NCBI GenBank assembly: GCA_024233865.1
Contig: JACKPA010000009.1
Coordinates: 62,001-126,000 of the forward strand
DNA length: 64,000 nucleotides
Source of the DNA: Leptospiraceae bacterium
GTDB taxonomy: Bacteria > Spirochaetota > Leptospiria > Leptospirales > Leptospiraceae
Reading direction: 5' to 3'
Shown: one piece after another, positions 8,816 through 17,502 of the stretch
How positions within the stretch are numbered: the stretch's first letter is position 1
How the letters are laid out: every line of letters starts with the position of its first letter
The notes under the pieces: model-generated
What the model saw: only the letters and a program-made list of their open reading frames with translations
What the model was told of the DNA's origin: nothing
Database searches by the model: none
Made by a program: the position numbers and the translations under genes

Positions 8816-9923
8816 CTTTGAAACTCTTTACAATGGTTATAACTTCATCAAATTCGGAGTCAGTCATATAGGAAAACAGAGGTAGATTTAAAACCGTCTG
8901 AGAAATTTCAATAGCATTTTTACTTTCAGTTTTCCCTTTTATATAATCCTTGGCACCCGGCTGTTCCGACATAGCTCCCGGGTAAATGATTCCATAGCCA
9001 ATCCCTTTTTCTTTCAGAAGTTTTTCCAATTCTACTCTTTCCTCATTGGAGAATAAATTTACGTTGCAATAACCATTTTGGGTATAATCTCCAGGTGGTA
9101 GAATATTGTTTATTCCAAGTGACTTTAGTTCCTTGTGGTAGCGGTTGGCATATTCAATTCGAGATTTCAATCGGTCTGGAAATCTTTCTAAAACCAGATT
9201 TAAAAAAGCAGCTTGCATTGAATCCAAACGAGAATTCCAACCAACATAACCATGACCATAATGAGTTGTACGACCATGATTGGCAAGAGTTCTTACGATT
9301 TCAGCAAGCTTGGATTCATTTGTAAAAACACATCCGCCGTCTCCTGCTCCACCCAAAACTTTTGCGGGATAAAAGGAAGTTGTTGAGATGTAAGCATTTT
9401 GATAAATAGGTTCTCCCTTGTAGAGTGTTCCAAAACATTGGGCACCATCTTCTACAAGAGGGATATTTTTCTTTTTGCAAAGTTCCCTGAAATCTTGTAG
9501 CCTAGTAGATCCCCAACCATATAAGTGCACCAAAATAGCTGCATCCGGTCTGAATTTATCTATAGCCTTTTCAAATTCATGAAAATCCATTTGGAGATCA
9601 TCCATATTTGTTTCGACGGTATAAGGATCAGCTCCGGCATTTACAATAGCTTCAAAAGTTGCCCAAAAAGTAGTCTCCGGAACTAAAACTTTATGACCTC
9701 GACCTATACTAATAGCACGCAAAGCCAATTGAATGGCATCTGTGCCATTGGCGCAAGAAATCGCATAACCTGTTTTGGTATAATCTTTTAAGGATTGTTC
9801 TAAATTGGATACCTCAACGCCACCAATAAAGCTAGCGTTCTTACTCATTACACTAACTTTTTCATTCCATTTGTCCAAAAAACCGGATTCATATCTTTTT
9901 ATATCTATAAAGGGAACACTCAT
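8802..9923 (-). CDS. DegT/DnrJ/EryC1/StrS-family PLP aminotransferase
   Basis: 373 aa, full length for the family. These enzymes transaminate keto-sugar nucleotides (or act as related dehydratases) for surface polysaccharide synthesis. The PLP site is intact: the substrate loop CANGTDAIQLAL (57-68), the pyridoxal-contacting VEDGAQCFG (D159) and Schiff-base Lys188 in TTSFYPAKVLGG. The start ATG is followed by the usual VPFIDIKR opening. It is co-transcribed with the downstream hypothetical gene. No other sugar-biosynthesis genes are adjacent, so the substrate cannot be named. Confidence 0.92.
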   Translation of the reverse strand: MSVPFIDIKRYESGFLDKWNEKVSVMSKNASFIGGVEVSNLEQSLKDYTKTGYAISCANGTDAIQLALRAISIGRGHKVLVPETTFWATFEAIVNAGADPYTVETNMDDLQMDFHEFEKAIDKFRPDAAILVHLYGWGSTRLQDFRELCKKKNIPLVEDGAQCFGTLYKGEPIYQNAYISTTSFYPAKVLGGAGDGGCVFTNESKLAEIVRTLANHGRTTHYGHGYVGWNSRLDSMQAAFLNLVLERFPDRLKSRIEYANRYHKELKSLGINNILPPGDYTQNGYCNVNLFSNEERVELEKLLKEKGIGYGIIYPGAMSEQPGAKDYIKGKTESKNAIEISQTVLNLPLFSYMTDSEFDEVITIVKSFKVGKN

Positions 9924-10014
9924 AAAATTAACTCTTTTTATTGATCTATAACAATGGTTTTATTAAAGATAAATTGAACAATAAAAATTTAAATAATTAT
10001 ATTAAATCAAAAAT

Positions 10015-10105
10015 ATACCATGATTAGAGTGATTTACGGGATTAACATGATTAGATTCACTTGATTTTAAAGATTTATCTTAAAAACCATATCCGAAAAC
10101 CACTC
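10015..10105. repeat. Dispersed ATGATTAGAGTG element, copy A
   Basis: One of three related copies of about 80-90 bp (others at 49462-49541 and 51700-51790). It begins TACCATGATTAGAGTGATTT and ends GAAAACCACTC. The ends are inverted relative to each other (AGAGTGATTT against AAACCACTC), so the copy can fold into a hairpin. It occupies most of the gap between the aminotransferase start and the broken peptidase gene. Confidence 0.8.
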
Positions 10106-10202
10106 CGCGTTGAGTATAAATGAAGTGGTCTTATAATCGGGTTGAATTTTTTCTTTATATTTTGACTACCTTTAAACAATAATAAAATATTCATGTCATT
10201 GT

Positions 10203-10918
10203 CTATATCTCTTCCTCTAACAATTGCCCGTTTTCCAAAAGCCATTTCTTTGCCTTTTCGGTCTGGGTGTGTTGTGCTTTTACGATATTCCAAAAAGCAG
10301 TTGTATGATTGGTTTCCAGTAGGTGGGCGAGTTCGTGCACAACAACATAGTCTATAGAGCTTTAATCAACCTCCAATTGAAATTTAATCGATCCTTAGGC
10401 GTACAAGTTCCCCAGGTATAACGATTGTCTACAATATTGGCAGAAGTATATCCAACCCCTAGATGTTTTGCGTAGTTACTTACACGGGGGAGAATAACGT
10501 CTTTGGCTCGTTCCATATACCAATTCCGCAAAACATCTTTTCCGCTTTTGATAAAAGTTACGGGAATAAGGAATTTCTCTTCAAAACGTATTTCTATAGA
10601 ACTACCGTAATCGGTTTCTATTTTATAAATTTGTCCGAGGTATAAAATGGATTCTCCATTCACCAGTTCTTTTCCCGGTGGGTGAGGTAAATCCCTGTAT
10701 TTTTGCGGATGGCTCGTTTTCTCGTAGATCCAGAACTTTTTGGATTCCACAATTTTCCGAATCTTCTCTTCTGAGGCTGTAAGGGGAGCATGGACTACAA
10801 CGCTCTTATCCCTTTCTACGGTAATGGTCAATTTTTTTCTTCCAGAGGAACGCTTGATCGTATAGCTTAAATCCATCCTATTCTCCGAATACAATTGTTT
10901 CATGGTTCTTTTCTGCAA
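10203..10918 (-). pseudogene. YgjP-like (DUF45) metallopeptidase, frameshifted
   Basis: The first 188 codons match the N-terminal part of YgjP-type zinc peptidases (WGTCTPKDRLNFNWRLIKAL) and stop at 10352. In another frame the sequence continues at once with DYVVVHELAHLLETNHTTAFW, containing the HELAH zinc motif, and ends at a stop at 10203. A small indel near 10355 therefore separates the body from the catalytic helix. Genes of this family commonly lie beside hsdR in type I restriction loci (established genomic association), and here a remnant of hsdR lies directly upstream. If the frameshift is real the product is inactive. Confidence 0.85.
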
Positions 10919-10924
10919 TTTATA

Positions 10925-11297
10925 CTATACGAATAATAAGTAAATATTTTTTATAAAAATATTCGGTAATTCAAAAAATTCTCTTAGTAAGAGAGTCCTT
11001 TGCAGCTCGGCTTTTAATTTGTTTCTGGCTGGAATGCTTTCCCAAAATCCGGTTAATTTGATTTCTCTTTCTACCATCTTCGATTTGATCTTCTTCTATC
11101 CATGGATTGATGATTTGGAGCTGTTCTTTCAATACGCTTGACAGCACTACTTCCGAGAAGCTAGTTCGAAGGCTATGAGTCGGATTTTGAGTTGCATCGG
11201 TTAGGTCGATCACTTCCCAACCAAGTCCTTCTAGCTGTTTCAATAATGGAATTTCTACGTGGTTTCTTTCATCTAGCTTGTGTGGGTTTGGTGTCAT
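10925..11297 (-). pseudogene. hsdR: Remnant of hsdR (type I restriction subunit R), middle deleted
   Basis: The 5' part encodes the HsdR N-terminal start (LDERNHVEIPLLKQLEGLGWEVIDL...SFSEVVLSSVL). After about 75 residues the sequence switches frame near 11080 and matches the C-terminal end of HsdR (IKLTGFWESIPARNKLKAEL, then REFFELPNIF). The nuclease core, motor domains and helical region, roughly 900 residues, are missing. It is the most heavily deleted gene of the locus. The reading frame at the 5' side runs to a stop at 10971; the other frame stops at 10925. Both ends of the gene survive around a deletion. Confidence 0.82.
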
Positions 11298-11306
11298 TTT
11301 GTTTCC

Positions 11307-12047
11307 TTAGTCAAAACGTTCATCCATTGCTTCTTGCAATAGTGCATCAAAGTTTAACACTAGTTCCGGTAGTAATTTGTGCGTAAATGGTTGGGAGAAG
11401 GAAACCGTTTCATAACCTTTTTGCTGTCTTTCAAAAACATAATATTTTTTGCGATGCGGGCATACTACAATTCCTATCTCCGTACCACCATTTATCCAGT
11501 CTTCTTCCATTTTTTCCATGTCTTGGTTTAGGCTGTCTTTATGGGAAACTACTTCTATACAAAGTGTAGGAGACCCAACTCTGTAATTAGAATCTATCAC
11601 TTTGGAAGTAAACTTTTCATAAGCGACAAAAGACACATCAGGAATACGGTATTTTTTACCGTCTTTTGTTTGTAAATCGTGATTTGTAGAGGAATCAAAT
11701 ACTCTTCCTTTTCTCATCCTTCTGTTCCAAATATATATTGTTCCTAAAATCACTGCCGTAAATGCTCCTATAAGTCCTAAAGTTCCCATGTTTATAATGA
11801 TTCCCCCTGCGTCTCCTTCTAGTTTTAAATCTTGGTTTAGCTCACTGATTTGGTAAAATTCCTCTTCTTGTATTTTGAAAGGTAATCGTAACTTAAAGAA
11901 GTCCATTATGGAAAATTGTATATCTCCTTCGGATATGGCTACACCACAGCTTGTGAATTGCAAACGCAAGCCCGGATTAAGAGAAACCATCTGTTTTTTA
12001 GCTTCTGGTGTAAATGTTATGGTGTGAGGAAATTGCAGTTCTATCAT
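11307..12047 (-). CDS. Uma2-family (DUF820) PD-(D/E)XK nuclease-like protein with membrane helix
   Basis: 246 aa from the ATG at 12047, which has AAAGGA nine bases upstream; a longer open frame to 12143 overlaps xisI and has no such site. Residues 85-110 include a hydrophobic helix (GTLGLIGAFTAVILGTIYIW). Residues 125-246 match the Uma2 fold: IPDVSFVAYEK, PTLCIEVVSHKDS (the E-V core of the nuclease) and GGTEIGIVVCPHRKKYYVFE. Uma2 proteins abound in cyanobacteria and spirochaetes with unknown targets. It lies 61 bp after xisI in a defence-rich segment. Confidence 0.8.
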   Translation of the reverse strand: MIELQFPHTITFTPEAKKQMVSLNPGLRLQFTSCGVAISEGDIQFSIMDFFKLRLPFKIQEEEFYQISELNQDLKLEGDAGGIIINMGTLGLIGAFTAVILGTIYIWNRRMRKGRVFDSSTNHDLQTKDGKKYRIPDVSFVAYEKFTSKVIDSNYRVGSPTLCIEVVSHKDSLNQDMEKMEEDWINGGTEIGIVVCPHRKKYYVFERQQKGYETVSFSQPFTHKLLPELVLNFDALLQEAMDERFD

Positions 12048-12108
12048 ATTTCTATATCCTTTTTTAGTTTCTTCCACTCCCATGTGCCGTTTACGGGGTA
12101 GAGGAAAT

Positions 12109-12441
12109 CTATGCAACTGCATAACCCGTATATTGACGAACATGAACAGGCTTGAAAGCTATTACAATATTGTCTTTGGATATACCAGCTTCCACAAGTT
12201 CTTTGGCGATCCCGTTTGGAGTTCCATCGTGTTGTATCCAAATTTTTTCGTTGATTATATCAATATGTAAAACACTGCCATGTACACGGCGTGGTCCGTC
12301 CCATCCGACATGCATTAATTCAAAATGAGTTTCTTTGGCATCAATGATTATCTCTGGTTCAATCTCACCGTGGGACGGTTTGTGAGAATAATTCTGTAGG
12401 ATAGTTTTTATAGTTTCTCTATAGAAAGTTATTGTATCCAT
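12109..12441 (-). CDS. xisI: XisI-family protein
   Basis: 110 aa, full length for XisI, named after the fdxN-element excision controlling factor of Anabaena. Characteristic segments are VGWDGPRRVHGSVLHIDI, KIWIQHDGTPNGIAKELV and the C-terminal VIAFKPVHVRQYTGYAVA. XisI normally pairs with XisH, and the truncated xisH here overlaps it by 13 bp. The biochemical role is unclear; XisH has a nuclease-like fold. Its coding frame is intact although its partner has lost its N-terminus. Confidence 0.88.
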   Translation of the reverse strand: MDTITFYRETIKTILQNYSHKPSHGEIEPEIIIDAKETHFELMHVGWDGPRRVHGSVLHIDIINEKIWIQHDGTPNGIAKELVEAGISKDNIVIAFKPVHVRQYTGYAVA

Positions 12442-12740
12442 TGGTTGATTCTCCCTTCTTTCTCATTAAAAATTATAATTTTCAGTTGTTCTTTTTTTAT
12501 GATTAACTGCCCGGTAGGCTCACTAAATACTCCTATATAAGCATAATTTGGAATTGCCATATAGAGTTTTCTATCCGGCTGGATTTCTTCCAATATATTT
12601 TTATAAAGATTATATTGCCCTATGCTGTTGCTCAAATTATGAATGTCAGATTCACCTATAAAGCTTTTTACTTCAACTGCGATTTTTTGTCCATCTTTTT
12701 CTGCTCCAATGGCTGGCTCTGCTCCCAAGTCAATATACAA
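12429..12740 (-). pseudogene. xisH: XisH, N-terminally truncated
   Basis: The frame begins in mid-protein at (N)LYIDLGAEPAIGAEKDG and continues through KIAVEVKSFIGESDIHNL to the usual end GRINQWIQ. Full XisH proteins have roughly 35 further residues before this point (family knowledge). Only a TTG is available as a start. The sequence immediately upstream is the truncated hsdS, so the 5' end was lost in the deletion that joined the two genes. The E-x-K core (EVKSF) is retained. It overlaps xisI by 13 bp. Confidence 0.82.
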
Positions 12741-12741
12741 A

Positions 12742-13680
12742 TTATAACCACTCAGGAAGAATTACATCATTACAAACAAAACCATGTAGTTGTTGATTTG
12801 CAACAACGTCTATATCTAAAATTGTAGCGATACCAAATTCTCCTATACAACTCATCAATACAGTATTCTTTGGCATTAATCGAGCATTTGCAGCTTTTAT
12901 AGCAGTCTTTGATAAAGACAAATTACTCTTATTATTCCTTAAATATATTGCATCTATATCAGGTAAAGTTATCCAGGGAATTGAACCACCATCTAAAATA
13001 GGTTTGTCACGCCCAGGAACTATACTCTCAGCTACTTTTCCAATAGTAACCACTTCCCATTCTACTGGAATCCTGCCGAGAGGCGAATCCTTGAATTTAT
13101 GCGTTTTTTCGTTTCGCAGGTTGCCGTATTTGTCAATTCCCTTTGTGAGTAAGTCTTGCATAAGTCCTGTTTTGATTCGCTGTTGTTTTGCGATCAAAAC
13201 TTCTGTTTGTTCAATGGCTTTGTCTACGGTAGACAAAACTTCAGCGATTTTGGTTTGTTCTGGCTTAGAAAACTTTTGTAACAGTATATTCTCTAATATT
13301 TCTTTATCAACATGCGGTATCCCTGAACCGGAAGTTTGACTTTTGAGAAAATGTTCCCATCCTTTTAATGCATAATAAAAATACTCTTTTTCGAATTCAT
13401 AACTATGATTTAATTTCATCATAGTTGAGGCTAAAATACCCTTTTTGGCTTTTAGTATTTCGCCAGCGTTAGAGCCATCCCAGAGAACAATTATTTCACC
13501 GTCTTCTACTCTGACAGCATTTAATCCAGGTTTAGTATAATCCGGGTTATTCTTTCCTCTCAAATAATCTGGAGTTAAATAAGGCTCTAGTTCTGATTCA
13601 TTAATAGGAATTTGTGATGGAGGTTTCCCTTTTTCAAAAGTAACAATTTTAGATAGATATATTCGTTCCATCTCACTCAT
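12742..13680 (-). pseudogene. hsdS: HsdS (type I specificity subunit), truncated in second recognition domain
   Basis: 312 codons. The first target-recognition domain (1-150) and the central conserved helix (IAEVLSTVDKAIEQTEVLIAKQQR...LMQDLLTKGI, about 145-180) are complete. The second recognition domain starts (PLGRIPVEWEVVTIGKVAE) but stops at NDVILPEWL, followed by TAA made at the junction with xisH. About 90 residues including the second conserved helix are missing. The start ATG at 13680 overlaps the TGA of an hsdM 3' fragment (TGATG), the usual hsdM-hsdS coupling. Confidence 0.85.
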
Positions 13681-13683
13681 CAC

Positions 13684-13736
13684 AAATACCCCAAACCTTT
13701 TAAATAGCCATTTAACTTTTGCAAAGTTTTATTCCT
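13684..13736 (-). repeat. Duplicated 3' end of hsdM (53-bp direct repeat, copy 1)
   Basis: These 53 bp match 15987-16039 with one mismatch and encode the HsdM C-terminus (NKTLQxLNGYLKGLGYL). This copy keeps the original hsdM-hsdS overlap. The two copies flank the vapBC/IS segment. Confidence 0.88.
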
Positions 13737-13776
13737 TTTATAAGTGATTCCCTTACCCCGCGAGCGGAAGCCTTTT

Positions 13777-13959
13777 TTATGAAGTATTTTCAGGGTTAAA
13801 AACTTCATGGTGATACTCATTAGCTAATTCAATTAAACTATTATCAGATGTTAATAAAATTGTATTTGTAAAAATTTTTTTGTATGCTATAAATGAAGCA
13901 AAATGCAAAGCATCTAGAGAACGTAATCTTCCGGAAATATTTGAGTTATTCAATATGTA
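13777..13959 (-). pseudogene. vapC: VapC PIN-domain toxin, 3' fragment
   Basis: The last 61 codons (including stop) of a PIN-domain ribonuclease interrupted by the insertion sequence. It contains the third and fourth acidic metal ligands (RLRSLDALHFA and LLTSDNSLIELA). Removing the IS and one copy of the 8-bp duplication joins it in frame to the fragment at 15398-15688, giving a 157-aa protein. Confidence 0.9.
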
Positions 13960-13967
13960 AATTGAAT
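13960..13967. repeat. 8-bp target-site duplication (left)
   Basis: AATTGAAT, identical to 15398-15405, directly abutting the left inverted repeat of the insertion sequence. Confidence 0.9.
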
Positions 13968-15397
13968 CAATAAAGTTGTATAAATACACAATAAATTATA
14001 TCATTACGCAGCTATTTTTAACTTGCTGTTATTCAAATTTCGCATTGCTATTATATCTTGCATACAATCCCATCTCAACAATTCGACCAAACCTCTAGTT
14101 CGCATAACTTTAATTTTTGATTTCTCTTTATTAGATTTTACATCCATTAATCTTTGTTCTCTATCATATTCTAAAAAGAGATAGGAAAGTAAGCATACAT
14201 CAACAAATCTATTATATGCTTTAAAGTTCTTTCCAGAATAATCACATAATCCGAGTTCTGATTTTAACTCTCTAAAGAATATCTCTATCTGCCATCTTAA
14301 AGCATAAAGTTCAATAATTTCTTCTTGAGAAATTGATTTATCACTACATAATAAGACTTTATAAGATTCTCCTTCTGATTTTCCTTTCTTCTTTTTCCAT
14401 GAATACACTACTTGCAACTTCATTCCTGAAACCATAAGTGATTCACTATAAATCAAATACTCATCTTTTCTTTTCTTTCCAGAACCATCACTTGCATATC
14501 GAATATGCTTACAGGTATACTTTTCATTACCTTTTTCGATGGACAGTCTAATAGAATCTTTTTTCTTTGTTTCGCCGCTTATATGCAATTTCTCACTTTT
14601 CTTATGTATTTTATGTACTCTGTTAGTATCTGCAGGAACTATATATATCGCTTTATTTTGCATACAACATTTAAAAACTTCTTTTGAATCAAAAAATGAA
14701 TCTGCAACTACTACAAACTTAGCTTCAAATGGCACTATCAACCTCATATCTTTGATTATATCACACATTAATTCATGTTGAGTTTTAAATTTAAGTTTAT
14801 GCTTTTTACAATATTTTTTGGTGTTATAACTATACTCGTAACATACTCGTTTTCCATCAGGCATTATTAGTAGGCACATTAAAAATCCATGAGCTTTTGT
14901 ACTTCGTTTCCCCTTCTTCTTTTGCTTTTTGTCCCTGTATTTTGTTGCATTTTCAACTAAGGTATCTCCACCCCTTTGGATACATGTACCGTCAACAAGC
15001 AATACATACAAACCTTTTGTTCCACATAATTTTATCGTCTCTAATACCATGGCTGTCATTACATTTCGTAAAATTTCTCTCGAATAAAATGATTTCGATT
15101 CAAAAAATTTCCTTACAGTAGTTTTATTACGAATTTCATCTGCAATTGTTTTTCCCATGGTTGTAAATGTACATTTATTGCTACAAAATATGAAGCTACT
15201 TATATATGCTGGTAGTAATTCTAGTTTTTTCTTTTGAGATGTTTTTACGTATTGAATTATAAATTCCTTGATTTTTTGAGGAACACTTAGTATCATTTCA
15301 TTGGGTCTCTCTTATTGATTTTAGTTGCAATTTATTATCGTAAGATGAGACCTTTTTCTTTTGCAATTATTTATTATCTAAAAATGCAACTTTATTG
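13968..15397 (-). mobile_element. Insertion sequence, IS4/IS701-like, 1430 bp
   Basis: Terminal inverted repeats CAATAAAGTTGTAT (left, from 13968) and its complement with one mismatch (CAATAAAGTTGCAT read inward from 15397) bound the element. Both ends abut an 8-bp direct repeat AATTGAAT. A single full-length transposase is carried inside on the minus strand. The host gene vapC is restored exactly by removing the element plus one duplication, which fixes both boundaries. No second copy is seen in the window. Confidence 0.93.
14004..15296 (-). CDS. DDE transposase (IS4/IS701 superfamily)
   Basis: 430 aa, apparently intact. The first catalytic Asp lies in LYVLLVDGTCIQRGG, the second in FVVVADSFFDSKEVF, and the C-terminal glutamate region is YALRWQIEIFFRELKSELGL, which fits the Y-(2)-R-(3)-E-(6)-K signature of the IS4 family. 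The basic central stretch (KYRDKKQKKKGKRSTKAHG) is typical for such transposases. The 8-bp duplication is unusual for IS701 (usually 4 bp) and closer to some IS4 subgroups. The intact frame suggests the insertion is fairly recent. Confidence 0.92.
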   Translation of the reverse strand: MILSVPQKIKEFIIQYVKTSQKKKLELLPAYISSFIFCSNKCTFTTMGKTIADEIRNKTTVRKFFESKSFYSREILRNVMTAMVLETIKLCGTKGLYVLLVDGTCIQRGGDTLVENATKYRDKKQKKKGKRSTKAHGFLMCLLIMPDGKRVCYEYSYNTKKYCKKHKLKFKTQHELMCDIIKDMRLIVPFEAKFVVVADSFFDSKEVFKCCMQNKAIYIVPADTNRVHKIHKKSEKLHISGETKKKDSIRLSIEKGNEKYTCKHIRYASDGSGKKRKDEYLIYSESLMVSGMKLQVVYSWKKKKGKSEGESYKVLLCSDKSISQEEIIELYALRWQIEIFFRELKSELGLCDYSGKNFKAYNRFVDVCLLSYLFLEYDREQRLMDVKSNKEKSKIKVMRTRGLVELLRWDCMQDIIAMRNLNNSKLKIAA

Positions 15398-15405
15398 AAT
15401 TGAAT
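15398..15405. repeat. 8-bp target-site duplication (right)
   Basis: AATTGAAT, identical to 13960-13967, directly abutting the right inverted repeat of the insertion sequence. Confidence 0.9.
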
Positions 15406-15688
15406 CATCAATTACTTTGTCTGTTATTGGTTTGATAACTATATAACTTAATAATTCGGATATAACTTCTTTCAAGTAATCTATATCAAAAGAAACTGAC
15501 TGTGTTCTCGAAATCCTTCTAACGATGGAATACATCTCAACCTTTATTAAAGAACTAGATAATAGACTATATGGACTTTTTGATTCTATAAAATTTTTTA
15601 ATTCAAATGATCCTTTTTCATCTGGCAAAAATAACTTAATAGCGGCTGATGTATCTAAATATAGTGGATTAATGGTTGGCATCAGCAT
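15398..15688 (-). pseudogene. vapC: VapC PIN-domain toxin, 5' fragment
   Basis: The first 97 codons of a PIN-domain toxin, ending in the IS. The first acidic ligand lies in LYLDTSAAIKLF and the second in SLIKVEMYSIVRR. VapC toxins are RNases, often cutting tRNA. The start ATG overlaps the end of the antitoxin gene (ATGCTGATG), the normal vapBC arrangement. Read-through into the IS adds only Gln and a stop, so the encoded product lacks half of the active site. Confidence 0.9.
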
Positions 15689-15918
15689 CTATCCTCTCTT
15701 ACATCATTTAAAATTTGCGATATGTTAGGTATTTTAAACTTTGGGAGACTATTGATTTTTTCAAAAAATGGTGATATGTTTGTATTATGTAATTTATTAT
15801 CTACCTGCTTCTCTTCTTTTAATAAAAAGAATAGAGGTTCTAATAATTGATATTCCTGATAAGGAATAAGAACTTCAACAGGACTCCCATTTTCATTGAT
15901 TATATATTTTACATTCAT
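15682..15918 (-). CDS. vapB: VapB-like antitoxin
   Basis: 78 aa. The N-terminal half (VKYIINENGSPVEVLIPYQEYQLL) resembles the short DNA-binding antitoxins partnered with PIN toxins; the C-terminal half (ISPFFEKINSLPKFKIPNISQILNDVRED) would wrap the toxin. It has a strong ribosome site (AAGGAGG at 15929-15935) and a 15-bp palindrome at 15941-15955 just upstream. It ends in TGA overlapping the vapC start by a few bases. The antitoxin is intact although its toxin is split. Confidence 0.8.
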   Translation of the reverse strand: MNVKYIINENGSPVEVLIPYQEYQLLEPLFFLLKEEKQVDNKLHNTNISPFFEKINSLPKFKIPNISQILNDVREDRC

Positions 15919-15928
15919 AATAAAAAAA

Positions 15929-15955
15929 CCTCCTTATAATTACTATAATATAGTA
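15929..15955 (-). promoter_or_regulatory. Palindromic operator candidate and Shine-Dalgarno of vapB
   Basis: TACTATAATATAGTA (15941-15955) is a perfect palindrome of 7-bp arms around one base, six bases from a consensus AAGGAGG. Toxin-antitoxin operons are typically autorepressed at such sites; binding by VapB is inferred. Confidence 0.65.
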
Positions 15956-15979
15956 GATTAGTTTTTTTGAGTATTTTTC

Positions 15980-17357
15980 TCATCCTAAATACCCCAAACC
16001 TTTTAAATAGCCATTTAACTCTTGCAAAGTTTTATTCCTCTCTTTCTCCAAATCATGGCTGCTTATGAAGTATTTATCCCAAAGCTTTTCTATGCCTGCA
16101 ATGAGGCTTCTCTTTTCTGCATTGAGGTAGCGTTCCAGTTCCTGGTTGATTAAAACATATAGCTTTTTTAAGATGAGATTCTTGGCTTCTTCTTCCGTTA
16201 TTTGTCCACCGATTTCTTGGAGCATCGTTTTAGCCATATTAATTTGGGTCTCCAATGTAGATTTATCCTTTTCCAAAGCGTTGATTTTCTTTTTATCATC
16301 TTTAGATATGGTGTTTAAACCGTTTAAAGTTTCGATTTGTTTTTCAATCTGCTGAATAAGTTCACGCTTTTCTTCCGTATAGATTTCCACACCCAACCTC
16401 TTGAGTTCGAGTTTAATTTCCAATTCCGAGGTTTCTTTTTTATACTGATCTTTAGTTTCTTTGATCTTCTTTTCGATCTCAAGGATATTCTCTTCGGCTT
16501 TTAGGAGTTTTTCCATCTCTTTTTTTCCCAGATCGGTTTTGTCCTGTTTTAAATCAAGAATCAAGTTTTTTAGCTCGGCTTTGATAATGGATGCTGTGAC
16601 AACCTTCGACAAATTGGAGATAACCCACACGATCTGCTTGAAAGACTTTCTTGGTTTGAATGTCAAATTTGGAAAAACTGATTTTGTTCCGAATAACTTC
16701 TTTTTGTGGAATACCTCCGATTAGGTGAGCTCGCACATCTTCCGGCTCCGGTTCTGGTGTATTGTCAACATAGCGTCGAATGTTTAGGTTGTAGTCGTGA
16801 ATTTGTATGATCTCGTCTTTATCTATAATTCGACTGTATTTGGGAATTTCCATTTTACGCGTAAAAACGTAGTCGATCTTTTCGATGTCTTCAGGACGGA
16901 GTTTGTTTTGGTTCTTACCTTCGGCAAATTCTCTATCCGCATTGATAAACAAGACTTTCCCTCGAAAATCATCCGGTTTATTCTTCTTGCAAACGAGAAC
17001 ACAAGCCGGAATACCCGTTCCATAAAAAAGACCCTGGGGTAAACTGATAATCGCTTCTAAGGCATCACCGTTTTCAATCGTAAAATTGGTAATACGCTTG
17101 GGGACAAAAAAGGTTTCTCTATAAGCAGTTTTATCTTCCAAAATCGCAGCCAATTCTTTGGGCTTGCCCTTTAAATGAGAATAATCTTTGCGAATTTTTT
17201 CCCGTTTTAGTTCAAACTCATCAGAAAGACGTTTCAAAAAGAGCATTCCAAAAATAAATTCCTTATACTCCGAAGCTTCCATCTTACCCCTAAGAATATC
17301 CGCCGCTTTCATTAAAAAAGATTCCAGTTGGGAAAGACTAATTTTTTCCTGTTTCAA
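15980..17357 (-). pseudogene. hsdM: HsdM (type I methyltransferase subunit), middle deleted and frameshifted
   Basis: The 5' part starts (TTG at 17357) with the HsdM N-terminal domain (ISLSQLESFLMKAADILRGKM...FIFGMLFLKRLSDEF). After FFVPKR it jumps in frame to ALEAIISLPQGLFYGTGIPAC, normally over 250 residues downstream. The SAM-binding DPxxGSG and catalytic NPPY motifs are therefore absent. A frameshift near 16620-16660 then separates the part ending at 16554 from the coiled-coil C-terminal part (15980-16666). Methylation activity is not expected. The 3' 53 bp are duplicated next to hsdS. Confidence 0.88.
15987..16039 (-). repeat. 53-bp direct repeat, copy 2 (3' end of hsdM)
   Basis: Matches 13684-13736 with one mismatch. 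Together they bracket the vapBC cassette and its IS. Confidence 0.88.
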
Positions 17358-17502
17358 AGTAAAAATACCCTTTTTGTTCTATATTCCGTATTTTTCATAC
17401 GGACCTTTATGGTAACATTATCGAAAAGATGCTATTGTTTATAAAGCTTATTCTATAAAATATCATTTACAAATTCTATCTAAAAACCAAACTAAAATCA
17501 CT

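Noticed and set aside
10075..10293. 72-codon minus-strand frame
   Set aside because: It overlaps the frameshifted peptidase tail and a repeat; the protein sequence shows no family features.
12109..12441. Functional fdxN-like excision element
   Set aside because: No recombinase (XisF/XisA) or attachment sites are present and xisH is truncated.
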